Shown: piece by piece, positions 9,941 through 21,000 of the stretch
Layout of the letters: every line of letters starts with the position of its first letter
How positions within the stretch are numbered: the first letter of the stretch is position 1
Origin: Ligustrum vulgare
Taxonomy: Eukaryota; Streptophyta; Magnoliopsida; Lamiales; Oleaceae
Length of the DNA: 64,000 nucleotides
Direction of reading: 5' to 3'
Assembly: GCA_963555705.1 (NCBI GenBank)
Contig: OY743174.1
Span: forward strand, 26,353,608-26,417,607
Position numbers and translations under genes: made by a program
Notes under the pieces: generated by a model
What the model saw: only the letters and a program-made list of their open reading frames with translations
What the model was told of the DNA's origin: nothing
Database searches by the model: none

Positions 9941-10560
9941 TTAGTATTGAGTAGTTTGTAAAAAGACTCGGTAAATAACAGCAAAAGATTTTGATTCATC
10001 CAAACAAAGATTTTTAGTTTGAATATGAAGTTTTAATGTTTTGAGAATATGTTGATCAAAAAGTTCAACTGTAAAATTTGGATAACAATTTGAGAAGACA
10101 TGACCACTTTCTAGATTTGACTCTAGAACAGTGAAAAATGAATGTTCGAAGTTTGAATGTCTTTGATCACGAAGAGTGAGCAAGATTGGAATATCTAAGC
10201 TAAGTCTGAACAATGGCTTAAATGCAATTTGAACAAGATCAATATTTAAGAATCGAAATTTCTTACGATGTTCTTGAATAGAATTTTTTTAAAATAAAGC
10301 TATTTCAGTATTAAAACCTTTTATAGCAAGAGTTTGCTCAAAGGTTTTAATAACATAATTTTAAGTAAAGTCAAACCGATCTATTTCATAGATAGCACTT
10401 TTGTCTACCTTTGGAATAGTCCAGTTATTCAACAATTGTTCAATTTGAGAAATTTGAAGTTCATTTAAGTCAGTAGTATTTTGAAAATTTTCATTTTCAT
10501 TTTGAGAAATTTCTTCATCATTTTGAAAATTGTTAGACAAGTTATTGATTCTATTTCTAG
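9941..10560 (-). pseudogene. Movement-protein (30K superfamily) region of endogenous caulimovirid A
   Basis: The minus-strand frame carries the landmarks IDLVQIAFKPLFRL, ILLTLRDQRHSNFEHS and FSNCYPNFTVELFDQHI, ending in AVIYRVF. These agree with the beta-strand core of caulimovirid movement proteins, which widen plasmodesmata for cell-to-cell spread. The upstream part is broken by in-frame stops at 10361-10363 and 10289-10291, and the ends by frame changes near 9950. Degraded. Confidence 0.65.
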
Positions 10561-10573
10561 AACTACCAGATAT

Positions 10574-10612
10574 CTACACACACACACACACATACATACA
10601 TACATATATTTA
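10574..10612. repeat. (CA)n/(CATA)n microsatellite
   Basis: CA units followed by CATA units and TATATT. It marks the right edge of the viral remnant, as the (AT)n/(AC)n tract marks an internal edge. 10620-11075 is AT-rich without genes. Confidence 0.85.
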
Positions 10613-11077
10613 TAATTATTGTGATTGGTGTTTACGAATGAAAATTGAAAGAAAAAAAAATTAAATACGAGTGGTGAATGAGAAATTATGAGAAATATGT
10701 TGATACTTTCCACTTGAACCAATAGTTTTACTTATTTTATTATACATCAAACATGATATTAGAAATACTATACCATTTAAAAACTACTAAATTGTTATTT
10801 TTAATGAAATTAATAATAACTCAAATGAATTATTGAAATTAACAATTATTTATTATTTAAATATATAAATTAACATTTACTACTGAAAGATTTTTGTATT
10901 AGTTTGAATTAATTATGTTATTTTTCTTAAGTTTTAATAATTATTATTGTAATAGAATATTATTTTTTATGTTTTTGTATTTTTGTTGATTAGGATAAGC
11001 ATTAAGATTTTATTAATACTTATCGAAATCAATATTACGTATAAAAATTTCTGTTCATCGTAGGGTTAAATAATAGT

Positions 11078-11700
11078 AAGCCTGTGTTTTATGTCTATTA
11101 TTTTTAATTTATTTTTCTACAATGCTCAATTTTAATAGCACATTTTAATAATAAAATATTCGCACAAAATGTGAATTTTTTCTCTCATATTTATCACACA
11201 ATATCCTCTCAATCTGTAACGACCCGGTCCCACTTAACGGGCTGTCCCGGCCATTAGATGACGACATACTGTCCCCACCGTATCAACACGAGTCTTTTCA
11301 GCATACTTTGTTCTCACTCGCACGCTCCCCGAAAAAACTTCCCAAGATGCCACTCATCCCAGAATTTCTCCAAGCCAAACACGCTTAATTGTGACGTTTC
11401 TAGCGATGGACTTCTGGAAAAGAAGGTGCACCTTACTGGTATGAGTAGTACATATCATTTTTTTTTAAACTTTCATGGCCGGGTATTTTTTATTTTTTCC
11501 CCTAAGTCTGTGTTTGATGTACATTATCTTGGGAAAATTTATTTTGAAGTGATTGATGTGATATTGTGTGGTTTAAAATGAAAAAAATTTGAATTTATAT
11601 ATAAAATATTTTAATATTAAAATGTGTGATTAAAATTGAGTACCGTAGAAAAAATAATTATTTTAATCAATACGAAACAGAGGCTAAGAGTCTGTTTGGT
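11078..11700. mobile_element. MITE with inverted ends, split by a TRIM fragment
   Basis: The left arm (about 11078-11165, beginning agcctgtgttttatg) and the complement of the right arm (about 11595-11696, beginning agcctctgtttcgta) align over more than 80 bases, sharing ctcaattttaat and cacattttaat. This is a non-autonomous TIR element without coding. The TRIM fragment at 11215 lies inside it. Confidence 0.6.
11215..11455 (+). mobile_element. TRIM LTR fragment with 5S-rRNA-like core (Cassandra-like)
   Basis: Starts TGTAACGACCCGGTCC and is homologous to 2078-2173/6404 onward, including ctcactcgcacgctcccc and the 5S-complement-like stretch gccaaacacgcttaattg (about 11368-11394). It ends near gaaggtgcacctt; the 3' terminus GTTACA is missing, so the copy is truncated. 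Confidence 0.65.
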
Positions 11701-13090
11701 AATGTGATTTTTAGAAATTTTTGTGTTTCTATTTTGGTAATGTGATTTGTAGATTTTTTTTAATGAACGTGTGATTTAAAAATATTTGAAAAGTCAAGAA
11801 TTATGGACTTGAGAGCATTCACAATGAACAAGTAAAATATAGCTAGTCACATAAGCATAAAGTTGTATGTTAAATGTCACATCCTCATGTTAAAGTTAAC
11901 ATGTACAAATTGCTACAATGAATAGATTAATTTCTAACTAATTCAAATAATAGAATAAACATTTATTTTTAAAATAGAAAAATTTATATATTAATATGGT
12001 ACTTATTTTAAATATCTCATTAAATTATATAATATGAAATTAAAAAAAAAAATTATTTTATTTATTAATATTAAAAAAATTAAAGAAAAAAAGAAAAAAA
12101 TAATAAGATTTTAGGGAAAATTGTAATGTCATCCACCAAGTTGCTAGCCAAAATTAATATACTACAAGTTAACATGTGCTAAAAAAAGATTTTCTTAACA
12201 TTTGTCTTAGCATGTCCATTATACAAATTTTTTCAACCTCTTTTTATTTTACTTCTTTAACATGTGTTTTAATCTAACCTTTGTGGATACTCTTATTCTA
12301 AATGAATGGTTGGGAATGAATTTGAATTGGTTGGGTCGGTTTTTTGCCCAACCCACTATGATCGGGTTGATAAAAGGGCTAATTAGGCCCACTCTTATAT
12401 TAAAATTTAAAATCTTTAAAATCAGATAATTTTATAATATTTTACATAATCAGGCATCATTTTTCTCTCTCTGGAAATGAGAGAGAATTCACAACACGCT
12501 TACTTTTACCTACTCCATCGACCTGCGATTTTCCTCTTCTCCGAGAGTTTTTCTCCTTCAGGGAGTCTCCTACGTCAATTTTCGAGTGTGTTCTAGCTTT
12601 CATCTTCTCTGATCTTACTTCTTCATAGCTATTTCCTAAAAGTAGTAGATGGAAGAAAGCTTTCTAAACTTCTAGCTTACATGGATTTCTTCTCAAGTTA
12701 GGGGATTTTTTCAATCGAATGAGGCGGTGTTTGTCAATCTTTCAAAAATCAGCATAATCTAGAATTTGAGTCTTTCTAGTCTGCTTACATAAGAAAGGAC
12801 TTCTTTGATTCGAGAATTTTATTAGTCACTCAAGGTATATCTCTATTGGATTTGAATGGTAATTGTTCGAAAATTTATATTATTAGCCTGATTATGGACA
12901 ATGTTGTATTCTACAGGTTTTGGTAATATAATTTGGAGTGAATCTACAAATTTCTTAATCACTAAAGAGATTACGTTTGGTAATAAAATTTGAGTTGCTG
13001 CTCTTGCTCTAGTTTGTTGGCCTGACATTTCTGTTGATTTAGCCCTACCACTCCGTTGACTTCGAGGAGTGCGGCGCTACCTCTCCAAGC
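11700..13090. other. AT-rich spacer, no gene seen
   Basis: A ggttgggtcgg/cccaaccc patch at 12325-12375 resembles the GGGTT-rich element at 17220. 12480-13090 is more mixed and may be degenerate 5' sequence of the NPF pseudogene that follows, but I cannot find a credible start. Confidence 0.45.
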
Positions 13091-13099
13091 TATGGCAGC

Positions 13100-13930
13100 T
13101 ACAACGAGTCAAGTCACTTACCTTCCGATCAATATCTTCAATGGATCTTGCAATTTTCAGAACATTATTTGGTGCCTTTCTCTCCGATACTTACCTAGGC
13201 CGATATAAGACACTTGGAATTGCTTCAGTTTCCTCTTTCCTGGTTTAATTTTTGTTCATAATCCTTCATTCTGTGAACTAGAATAGATGTAATACTTGTT
13301 CAAATTCGAGTAATATTTAGCTTTAATTACACAGGGGATGCTTGTGCTAACACTAAAAACAGTAATTTCAGCTCTACATCCTCCTAAATGTGGAGTAGAA
13401 GAGAGTAGCATATGTGTGTTTGTCTAACACCTTGGCAACTTGCTTTCTTGTCTACTTCATTCGGGCTGCTCATAGACGGGGCTAGTGGCATAAGACCATG
13501 TAACTTGGCGTTCGAAGAAAATCAATTCAATCTCAATATACATTCTGGGAGAAAAGGAATCAGCAGCTTTTTTCAATTGGCACTACTTCACCTTCACTTT
13601 TGCAATGATGTTAATTATCTTTGACAATCATCATCTACGTGCAATCCAACATGACTGGGCTTTCGGATTAGGCATTCCCACATTTCTGATGTTCTTGTCC
13701 TGCACCTTCTTCTTCATTGGGAGCAGAATTTATGTCAAAGTATTGCCTGAAGGAATTCCCCTAGCAAGTATGGCACAAGCTCTAGTTGTTGCATTTAAAA
13801 AGAGAAAGTTGAAATTGCCAGAGCAACCTTCGAGTAACCTGTTTAAAAAGTTGTTACATGATTTTGTGTTTAAACGAGTCAAGTCACTTACCTTCCGATC
13901 CATCCTCCTCAGTCAGATCCAAAGTTTGTA
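13100..13930 (+). pseudogene. NPF (NRT1/PTR family) transporter pseudogene
   Basis: Pieces of a proton-coupled nitrate/peptide-type transporter: GAFLSDTYLGRYKTLG (13167-13215), then after an intron-like gap ending cacag at 13334 GMLVLTLK, next GLLIDGASGIRPCNLAF (13461-13512), NIHSGRKGISSFF, and IGSRIYVKVLPEGIPLASMAQ (13710-13775) with KKRKLKLPEQP. These are NPF landmarks in the correct order, covering roughly transmembrane helices 2-6 and the start of the central loop. Frameshifts lie near 13165, 13420 and 13600. The first helix and the whole C-terminal half are missing, so no working transporter is possible. Confidence 0.8.
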
Positions 13931-13959
13931 GTCTAATTTTCCTCCAAACGTGAAGATTA

Positions 13960-15722
13960 CACTCATTTGTACTTGTTCCTTTACAATCGTAACTTATTAC
14001 AAAATGATATAAAGTTACAATTGTAATTAATTACAAAAATTGAAATAAAGTTACAATTTTATTTTCGACAGCGGTTGATTACAGATTACATTAATGTAAT
14101 TAATTACGAATTACACTAATGTAATTAATTACAAATTACACTAATGTTTAACTAATTCATAAATTACAATTGTAATTAATTACAAAATTGAAATAAAGTT
14201 ACAGTTGTAATTAATTACAAAATATAATTAAGTTGCAATATTAATTAATTACAATATGTAATTCATTACTGAATGTATTTAAGTAGCAATTGTAATTAAT
14301 TACAATTTGTAAGTAATTCAATTAATTTTAAAAGGAAAATGAAATTTCGATATACTTGTAATATACAATTAAAATACAATAGTAACTAATTAGTTACATT
14401 TGTAATTGATTACAAAATTAGTTACAATTAAAATACAATAGTAACTAATCAGCATAATTCTTCCGGTGACTTCTCCCCGGACTCGAGTTCTTCTTCTTGA
14501 AGTCATCGTCATATTCTTAATCTGTGATGCAACTGAAACTAGTCCTAAGGTCAATAAATTCGTGTTAATTTGATCTTTTCTTCAAGCAGTAAAAACGAAA
14601 AAGCTTGCTTCTATTTTCTTTGTTTCTCGCTTCACGTTTACATCAAAGGTTAGATTTATTTCAAATTAAAAAAAAAAATTCACAGCTTTTTCACAAGAAA
14701 AAAAGGATAAAATGTTTTGATACTGCAACAAGAAACATGAACAGTTCGTTCATGATTCAAGTTTGTGTTCATTTTCAATTTTTATACGAGTGGAGGAGAA
14801 TAAATGCACTAAAAAACTGGGAAAAACCAATTACTGTGTTAGTATCAGCATATATGCTCTTTAAACTAATTACAAATTGAAATAAGATTTTAATTGTAAT
14901 TAATTACAAAACTAAAATAAAGTTACAATTGTATTTCCGATGATGATCCGACGACGACAATTGTGGAGGTAACTAATTACAATTACATTAATGTAATTAA
15001 TTACAAATTACGAATTAAACTAATGATTTACTAATTCATAAGTTACAATTGTAATTAATTATAAAATTGAAATAAGTTACAATTGTATTTTCGACGGTGG
15101 TTGTGGTGGTGACCGATTACAAATTAGGTGGTGGTAATTAATTGCAATTGTAGTTAAAATTACACTTGTAACTAATTACAACTTGAAATAAAGTTACAAT
15201 TGTGATTAATAACAGTACATGATTCTGATTAAAAAAATATGACTTTGAATTTTTTTTTGATATTTGTGTAATTAGTTACAAATCACCTGATTACAAAAAT
15301 TTTCAAGCTTAAATGTATGTAATTGTGATCTTAACCCTTAAAATTTTTATAATCAGGTTATTAGAAACTATTTTATTAAATCAGGTAATTATAAATCAAA
15401 AGTTTGGGAAAAACTTTCGAAACACTCGAGAGAAATTGAAGCAATGGTTTTCTACTTCAAGGTTCGACCTAAAGCCGGAGACTTCACGATATTTATGGGC
15501 CTTGATAAGTACAGGAATGGAGAGCTCATCAAATATGGTTTCCCGATGGTTTTAGACTTGTTTTAGTCGAGCTTCGTTGATCTCCTCTCTCTTCCACCGA
15601 GTTTGTGTCAATTTCTTGGTTTGGCTTCTGCCTTCAGTCTTAGCCCTTTTTGGACGGTGCTTCTCTACCTCTAGCCTCACACGATTTTCTTCTTCTACAG
15701 CCTGGTTTGGACGGTGCTTCTC

Positions 15723-15790
<68 letters not shown>

Positions 15791-17110
15791 CAATCTATGA
15801 AGGGAAAGGAAATCTTTTGTGAGATAGTTCTAGAACTGCAGGACTTACGGTGGTTGAATATTAGTAGTGATGGCTAGTGGTGGTGGTGGTGATTGGTTAA
15901 AATTGTAATTAAAATTTCAATTGTAACTAATTACAAATTGACATAAATTTATAATTGTAATTAATTACAAAATTAAAATAAAATTACAATTTTATTTTCA
16001 ACGGTGGTTGTAGTGGTGGCTAATTACAAATTACACTAATGTAACTAATTACAAATTACACTAATGTTTTACTAATTCATAAGTTACAATTGCAATTAAT
16101 TACAAAATTGAAATAAAGTTACAATTGCAATTAATTATAAACTGATAACAAAATTTAATTAAGATATAATTGCAGTTGTAATTAAGGTGAGTGTAACTAA
16201 TTAAATCTTGTAAATAATTCAATTAATTTAAACAAAAAGATCTATCATGTTTTACAATTTTATTAGTTACAATTGTAATTAATCGAAACATTGAAAGAAA
16301 ATTACAATTGTAATTAATTACAAAATCTGATTAATTACAGTTGTAGTTAAAATTACAATTGTAACTAATTACAAATTTGAAATAAAGTTACAATTGTATT
16401 TTCGACGGTGGTTATTGGTGGTAGTTGGTGGTGATTGTTTTAGGTGGTGGTGGTGGTGGTGGTTATAATTGTATTTAATAGCAAAATTAAATTAAAATTA
16501 TAATTGTAATTAATTTAAATTGTAACTGATGACCAAATGTAATTAAGTTGTAATTAAGGTGAATGTAACTAATTCAATTATTTTTAACAAGAAAATATGT
16601 CATGTTTTATGAATTGCAACTTAATTAGTTTGTTACATTTGTAATTGATCACAAAATTGAAATTAAGGTACAATTGTAATTAATTACAGACAGTCAATAT
16701 GATTTGCCTACAAAATCTGATTAATTGCAGTTGTAGTTAAAATTAAAATTGTAACTAATTACAAATTTGAAATAAAGTTACAATTTTATTTTCGATGGTG
16801 GTTATCGGTGATAGTTAGTGGTGATTGTTTTAGGTGGGGTGGTGGTGACAATTGTATTTAATAGCAAAATTGAAATAAAATTACAATTGTAATTAATTCT
16901 AAATTGTAACTAATAACCAAATGTAATTAAGTTGTAATTAAGGTGAATGTAACTAATTCAATTATTTTTAACAAGAAAATATGTCATGTTTTATGAATTG
17001 CAACTTAATTGTAAATAATTAGTTAGTTACATTTGTAATTGATCACAAATTTGAAATTAAGTTACAATTGTAATTAATTATAAACAGTCAATATGATTAG
17101 CCTGATTACC
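13960..17110. repeat. AATTACAATTGTAATT palindrome-rich repeat array
   Basis: Dozens of copies of variants of attacaattgtaattaatt and of acaaattgaaataaagttac are scattered through 3 kb, interleaved with a GC-richer spacer of the type attttcgacggtggttgtgg. Larger modules recur (for example 16300-16640 and 16660-17000 are near-duplicates). No credible protein is encoded. A related block is at 46060-46485. Confidence 0.8.
15724..15786. repeat. (TA)n microsatellite
   Basis: About 30 TA units within the larger array. The overlapping Tyr/Ile-repeat open frame is an artefact of the repeat. Confidence 0.95.
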
Positions 17111-17219
17111 TGATTTTGGTAATATGTTTTACATTCTTAAAATAACTTTCAGAATGCCTGATATTAAAAATTAAGCCTCTTCAAGATTTGTATTTGTATA
17201 CTTAACCCGTGATAAAAAA

Positions 17220-17690
17220 ATCAATTCAACACAACCCAAACATGAGTTCAAACCCAACCCAACCCGATCGATCGTGTTGGGTTGGGTTGGGTTGGGTGGT
17301 TTGGACTTTGGTCCAATTAAATAAAATTCTAAGAAAATTAAAAAATTATACCCATAAATCAACTATTAACTCAAATAAATTATATACAATACAATACACT
17401 CAAATATAATAAATTGAATATTTTCTAATAAAACAAAAATATGTTCAAATTATATTTGAGTTTCATCCAATTAAAAATGGATTTAAGATTCTTGAGATTT
17501 AAATGATTTTATATTTTTTAAATTTTGATTGGGTTGGGTTGGATCGGATCGAGTTGGATTTGTCATCCAATCTCAGCCCAATCCAAATAATTTTTTTTAA
17601 TAGCCCAATCCAACTCAATTTTCATTAAAACTCAATCATGACAATCGGGTTGGACGGTTTTGGAGGGTTGATACCCACCCTTAAGGTAGG
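17220..17690. mobile_element. GGGTT-rich non-autonomous element (possibly hAT-related)
   Basis: Both ends are rich in caaccc/gggttg motifs in inverted orientation (aacccaacccaacccgat at 17253-17270, gttgggttgggttgggt at 17276 on), and the right end reads gatacccaccctta. This resembles non-autonomous hAT elements that end in a (C)TAGGGGTGGG-type inverted repeat. Exact ends and target duplication could not be fixed. Confidence 0.4.
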
Positions 17691-17719
17691 ATAAAAAAAA
17701 ATTCGTAAAAACCGCTCAC

Positions 17720-17726
17720 TATAAAA
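17720..17726 (+). promoter_or_regulatory. TATA box candidate for the UBP24-like gene
   Basis: TATAAAA lies 335 bases before the start codon, with CCTAAACCTAAACGGCTAACCC (telo-box-like aaacccta variants) just downstream. A 5' UTR of about 300 bases follows, ending in a pyrimidine-rich stretch before the ATG at 18061. Confidence 0.45.
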
Positions 17727-18060
17727 GTTCTTCTTTCGTATGAACAACCTAAACCTAAACGGCTAACCCTAGAACCATACCACCAAGGAACGAAGAACAA
17801 AATTTGAGTTCCAGTCTTTGTAGAATTCCATTAGTATAGTATAGTTTAGTTGGTCGATGCTTCTATCTTAGGAGGGATAATCTTTTGTTAAATGCTTTGT
17901 TTCTGTCACATGTCTTCTTCAGTACATTCTGTTTCCTCTGTTAACTCTTCGACTAAATTTCCTCACCAGACGTTAATTTTCCCAACGAACTTTCTTCTTT
18001 ATTTCACACCCAAGATATTTTTATCCCAAGTTTGAGAAGTTCTTGGATTTACTTTCCAAC

Positions 18061-21000
18061 ATGAATGACCATTCCAAGGTTAGTGAATTGTTTGATTTTT
18101 TTTTATTAAATATATCTTTTTTTCCTCTGTGTGATTTGATTATTATTTTTTAGTTGTTTGTATTCAATATAAATTGATTTTTCTTTTTTTTAATGTGGGA
18201 TGTTAGAAATAAAATTCGAGGCTTGTTATGGGGTTCTTGCTATTTTTGTCTTTTTTTTTTTTTTTTTTTTTTTTTCAAGTGTTGTATAAATTATGCAGAT
18301 TTAGCCATTTTGGCTTGTAGTTTGCATGTTTTAGTGGCGTTTGATTGAAAAGTAATAATTTTTGACTCGTGGCTTATGGTATTTGTTGGTTATGAAGATG
18401 AAATGTTACATTGTTAGATTGTGCTACTTTTCCACGCTTGTATTGTAGGACTTTCATTTTTTGGTGTTCAACTGCTCAGGCTAAATTTCTACCGAGTTAG
18501 GTTGGCAAGTTCTTCAGGGAATGAGAAAAGGGTGTTTTTAGTAGTTGGATGAAGTTATTCTGTTTAGGACACAAACTATGCTGTTGTCTAACAATATATC
18601 GTATGCTGATGTCATTAACATTGAGAAGGTCACAAAAATGCTCGTGATTCAACTGCTGAAAGCTTTTGGCATTGTTCATCACTAAGAGACAGTTTGACAT
18701 TGTATTATCACTATAAGAATAAGCCCCTTTTTAAGAATTCCGATTCTGATTGTGTCATTTTCTAGTCAAAATTATGACAGCGATTACATGTTATACTATT
18801 TGAAATGCTGAATATGTCACTTCCTAAAAATCTGCAGGTGTTATTGTTTGGGTCATTCACAGAAGATGAAACTAGGTCTTTACTGAATCAGAATTGTACC
18901 AGTTCAGAAAGGCGAGAGGGAAATACAGAATCACAAGTCAATTCCCCAAAGCTGGTGCCTGTTTTGACTTTTGGTAACTTTAGTGGCATTGCTACTAACA
19001 TGCAGTTTGGCTTCCCAAATGGGTCTGAAGGTTCACATTCCGCTGATATTCTGAAGGGCAATGAAGACGTGGCTACAAAATCTGCTGGAGATATCTTGTC
19101 AAGAAATCTGAAAGAAAATGGAACAATTGGGAAATTTGTTCATTCTTGTGATAATGGAAATGAGGCAGTAATCAATGACATCAATTTTATTGAATTACAC
19201 GTGTCTGAGAATGAGAATGGGACCAGAAATTCCCCTAGCTTGAAATTGAAAGATGAAGAGGCCCATTGGAAGTTGAAAGAGACTGCTAATAATTCCTCAG
19301 ATGAAGAACAATCCAAGGCTCATTTTAAGGTGGATGGACCTGTTTTAGGTGTGAGAGATTTACTACCTCGTGGCCTAATCAACTCTGGAAACTTATGCTT
19401 CCTTAATGCGACATTACAGGCACTTTTGTCCTGTTCTCCATTTGTTCAACTTCTACAGAGACTAAGAAATTGTAATATTCCAAAGGTTTGATCTTTGTCA
19501 CCTGTTTAATTTTTTTCAATGTACCAAATTACAGCCTGCAAATAGTGTATTTTGTTTTTGTCCACATTTTACTTAGTGGAAGTGCTACTCTTAAAAGATT
19601 AACTTGTTTTCTGTTAAGGTTGACTATCCAACATTAACTGCATTTGCCGAGTTTATTGGTGACAGCAGCATTTCAGGAAGGCCAAGGTTCGTTGATCCTT
19701 AATTGTTGTGATTTACGTTGAGGTTCTCTTTTGACAGTTCTCTGCCAATCACCTTGTTGATATTTTTATCAAAAAGTTACCATGACATGCCTAAGGGTTC
19801 CAGGATGGACAGGAAAGATGCTACCACTATTCTTGAAATGGGCAGTTCGATCTGTCCCACTATGTTTGAACTGGTACTGAAGAACTTTACTCCTGATGTG
19901 GTCAGCAACATTTCAGGAAGGCCAAGGTTTGTTGATCCTTATTTCTTGTGCTTTTCTGTCGAGGTTCTCTGCCGTCACTTGCCTGATTTTTTATTTGTCA
20001 AAAGTTTACATTCTAATATACCATGCTAAGATGCACCAACACTCTACGGACGCCGCCAACCGAACCATTCGGAAATGCCCAATTGGCGTGTACAAATTAT
20101 TTTTTGATTTTGCACAGCTAAACAGGTCTGACACGAGATATACTTTTACATCGACGAAACTTTGGAATTAACAAAAATAAATTTGCTTTACAATAATAAA
20201 AATACAAAATGAAAACAAAAGATATAGTATTTGGGGATGTGTTGCATTGGTTCTCTTGTCGGAAAATTGTCTGTGACTGATATCTTTTTGACTTGCGTTG
20301 AGTTTCCATGGAATTTTAGAGGGAGATGCTATATGTCTATCCATGTATCAAGAAGAAGTAATTGACACGGTTGTTACTTTATGTAGCTTTGTATTGTGTA
20401 GTTCTCGTTTTGTTGGAGTATGAGCATCATCTATGTTACATTTCTTCACAGACAAGAAGATGCACAAGAATTTTTAAGTTTCATCATGGATCAGATGCAT
20501 GATGAATTGCTGAAGCTTGAGGGGCAACCTAACTCGAATGGGAAAAAATCTTCACTTGTTTCCACAGCCGAGGATGAGGAGTGGGAGATAGTTGGCCTGA
20601 AGAATAAATCTGCTGTTACAAGAACACAAAGTTTTGCTCCCTCAGAGCTCAGTTCAATTTTTGGGGGGCAACTGCAAAGCGTAGTTAAGGCAAGAGGTAA
20701 AGCTAAATTTATAACTGAAAGGCTCCAATTTCTCCATATTTTGTTAGTGTTAAAACACACTGGCATGCATTGGTGTTTGACATGTGAGTGCAGCAATATT
20801 ATATTTACACGTTTGATCATAGTATGCTAAATATCCATTTGAATGATTGCATGTTAAGTTTGGTACTATATCTTAAGCAATTGTATTTTAGTGTAAAGTT
20901 GTGTGTGAAAATAACTTTTCCTTTGAAACTCAGCACCTTTTGAACATACTCTGGAGCCAAAATTTGAACTTAGTTTCTTAGAATTTTTGTGCACTTCTTT

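Larger units (their letters stand above)
7620..10572 (-). mobile_element. Endogenous caulimovirid fragment A (petuvirus/florendovirus-like), decayed
   Basis: Read on the minus strand from 10572 it shows a 30K-type movement-protein domain, a linker and a coat-protein-like domain, then a second diverged copy of part of the coat region. This order matches the N-terminal half of petuvirus-like polyproteins. No protease, RT or RNase H is present in this fragment. The frame is broken by several stops and shifts, and no LTRs flank it. It is a non-functional viral remnant; genus assignment is by resemblance only. Confidence 0.7.

Noticed and set aside
15313..15822. Open frames beside the (TA)n tract
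   Set aside because: Lie in the repeat array, end in Tyr/Ile repeats and show no recognisable domain.
17253..17300. Interstitial telomere repeat (GGGTT runs)
   Set aside because: Units are GGGTT/AACCC, not the plant TTTAGGG, and occur as inverted patches within a probable transposon.
18805..18837. ATG at 18805 as the start of the UBP24-like protein
   Set aside because: It lies before a good acceptor (tctgcag at 18831-18837); joining exon 18061-18078 gives the expected short N-terminus ahead of FGSFTEDET. An alternative transcript from 18805 cannot be excluded.
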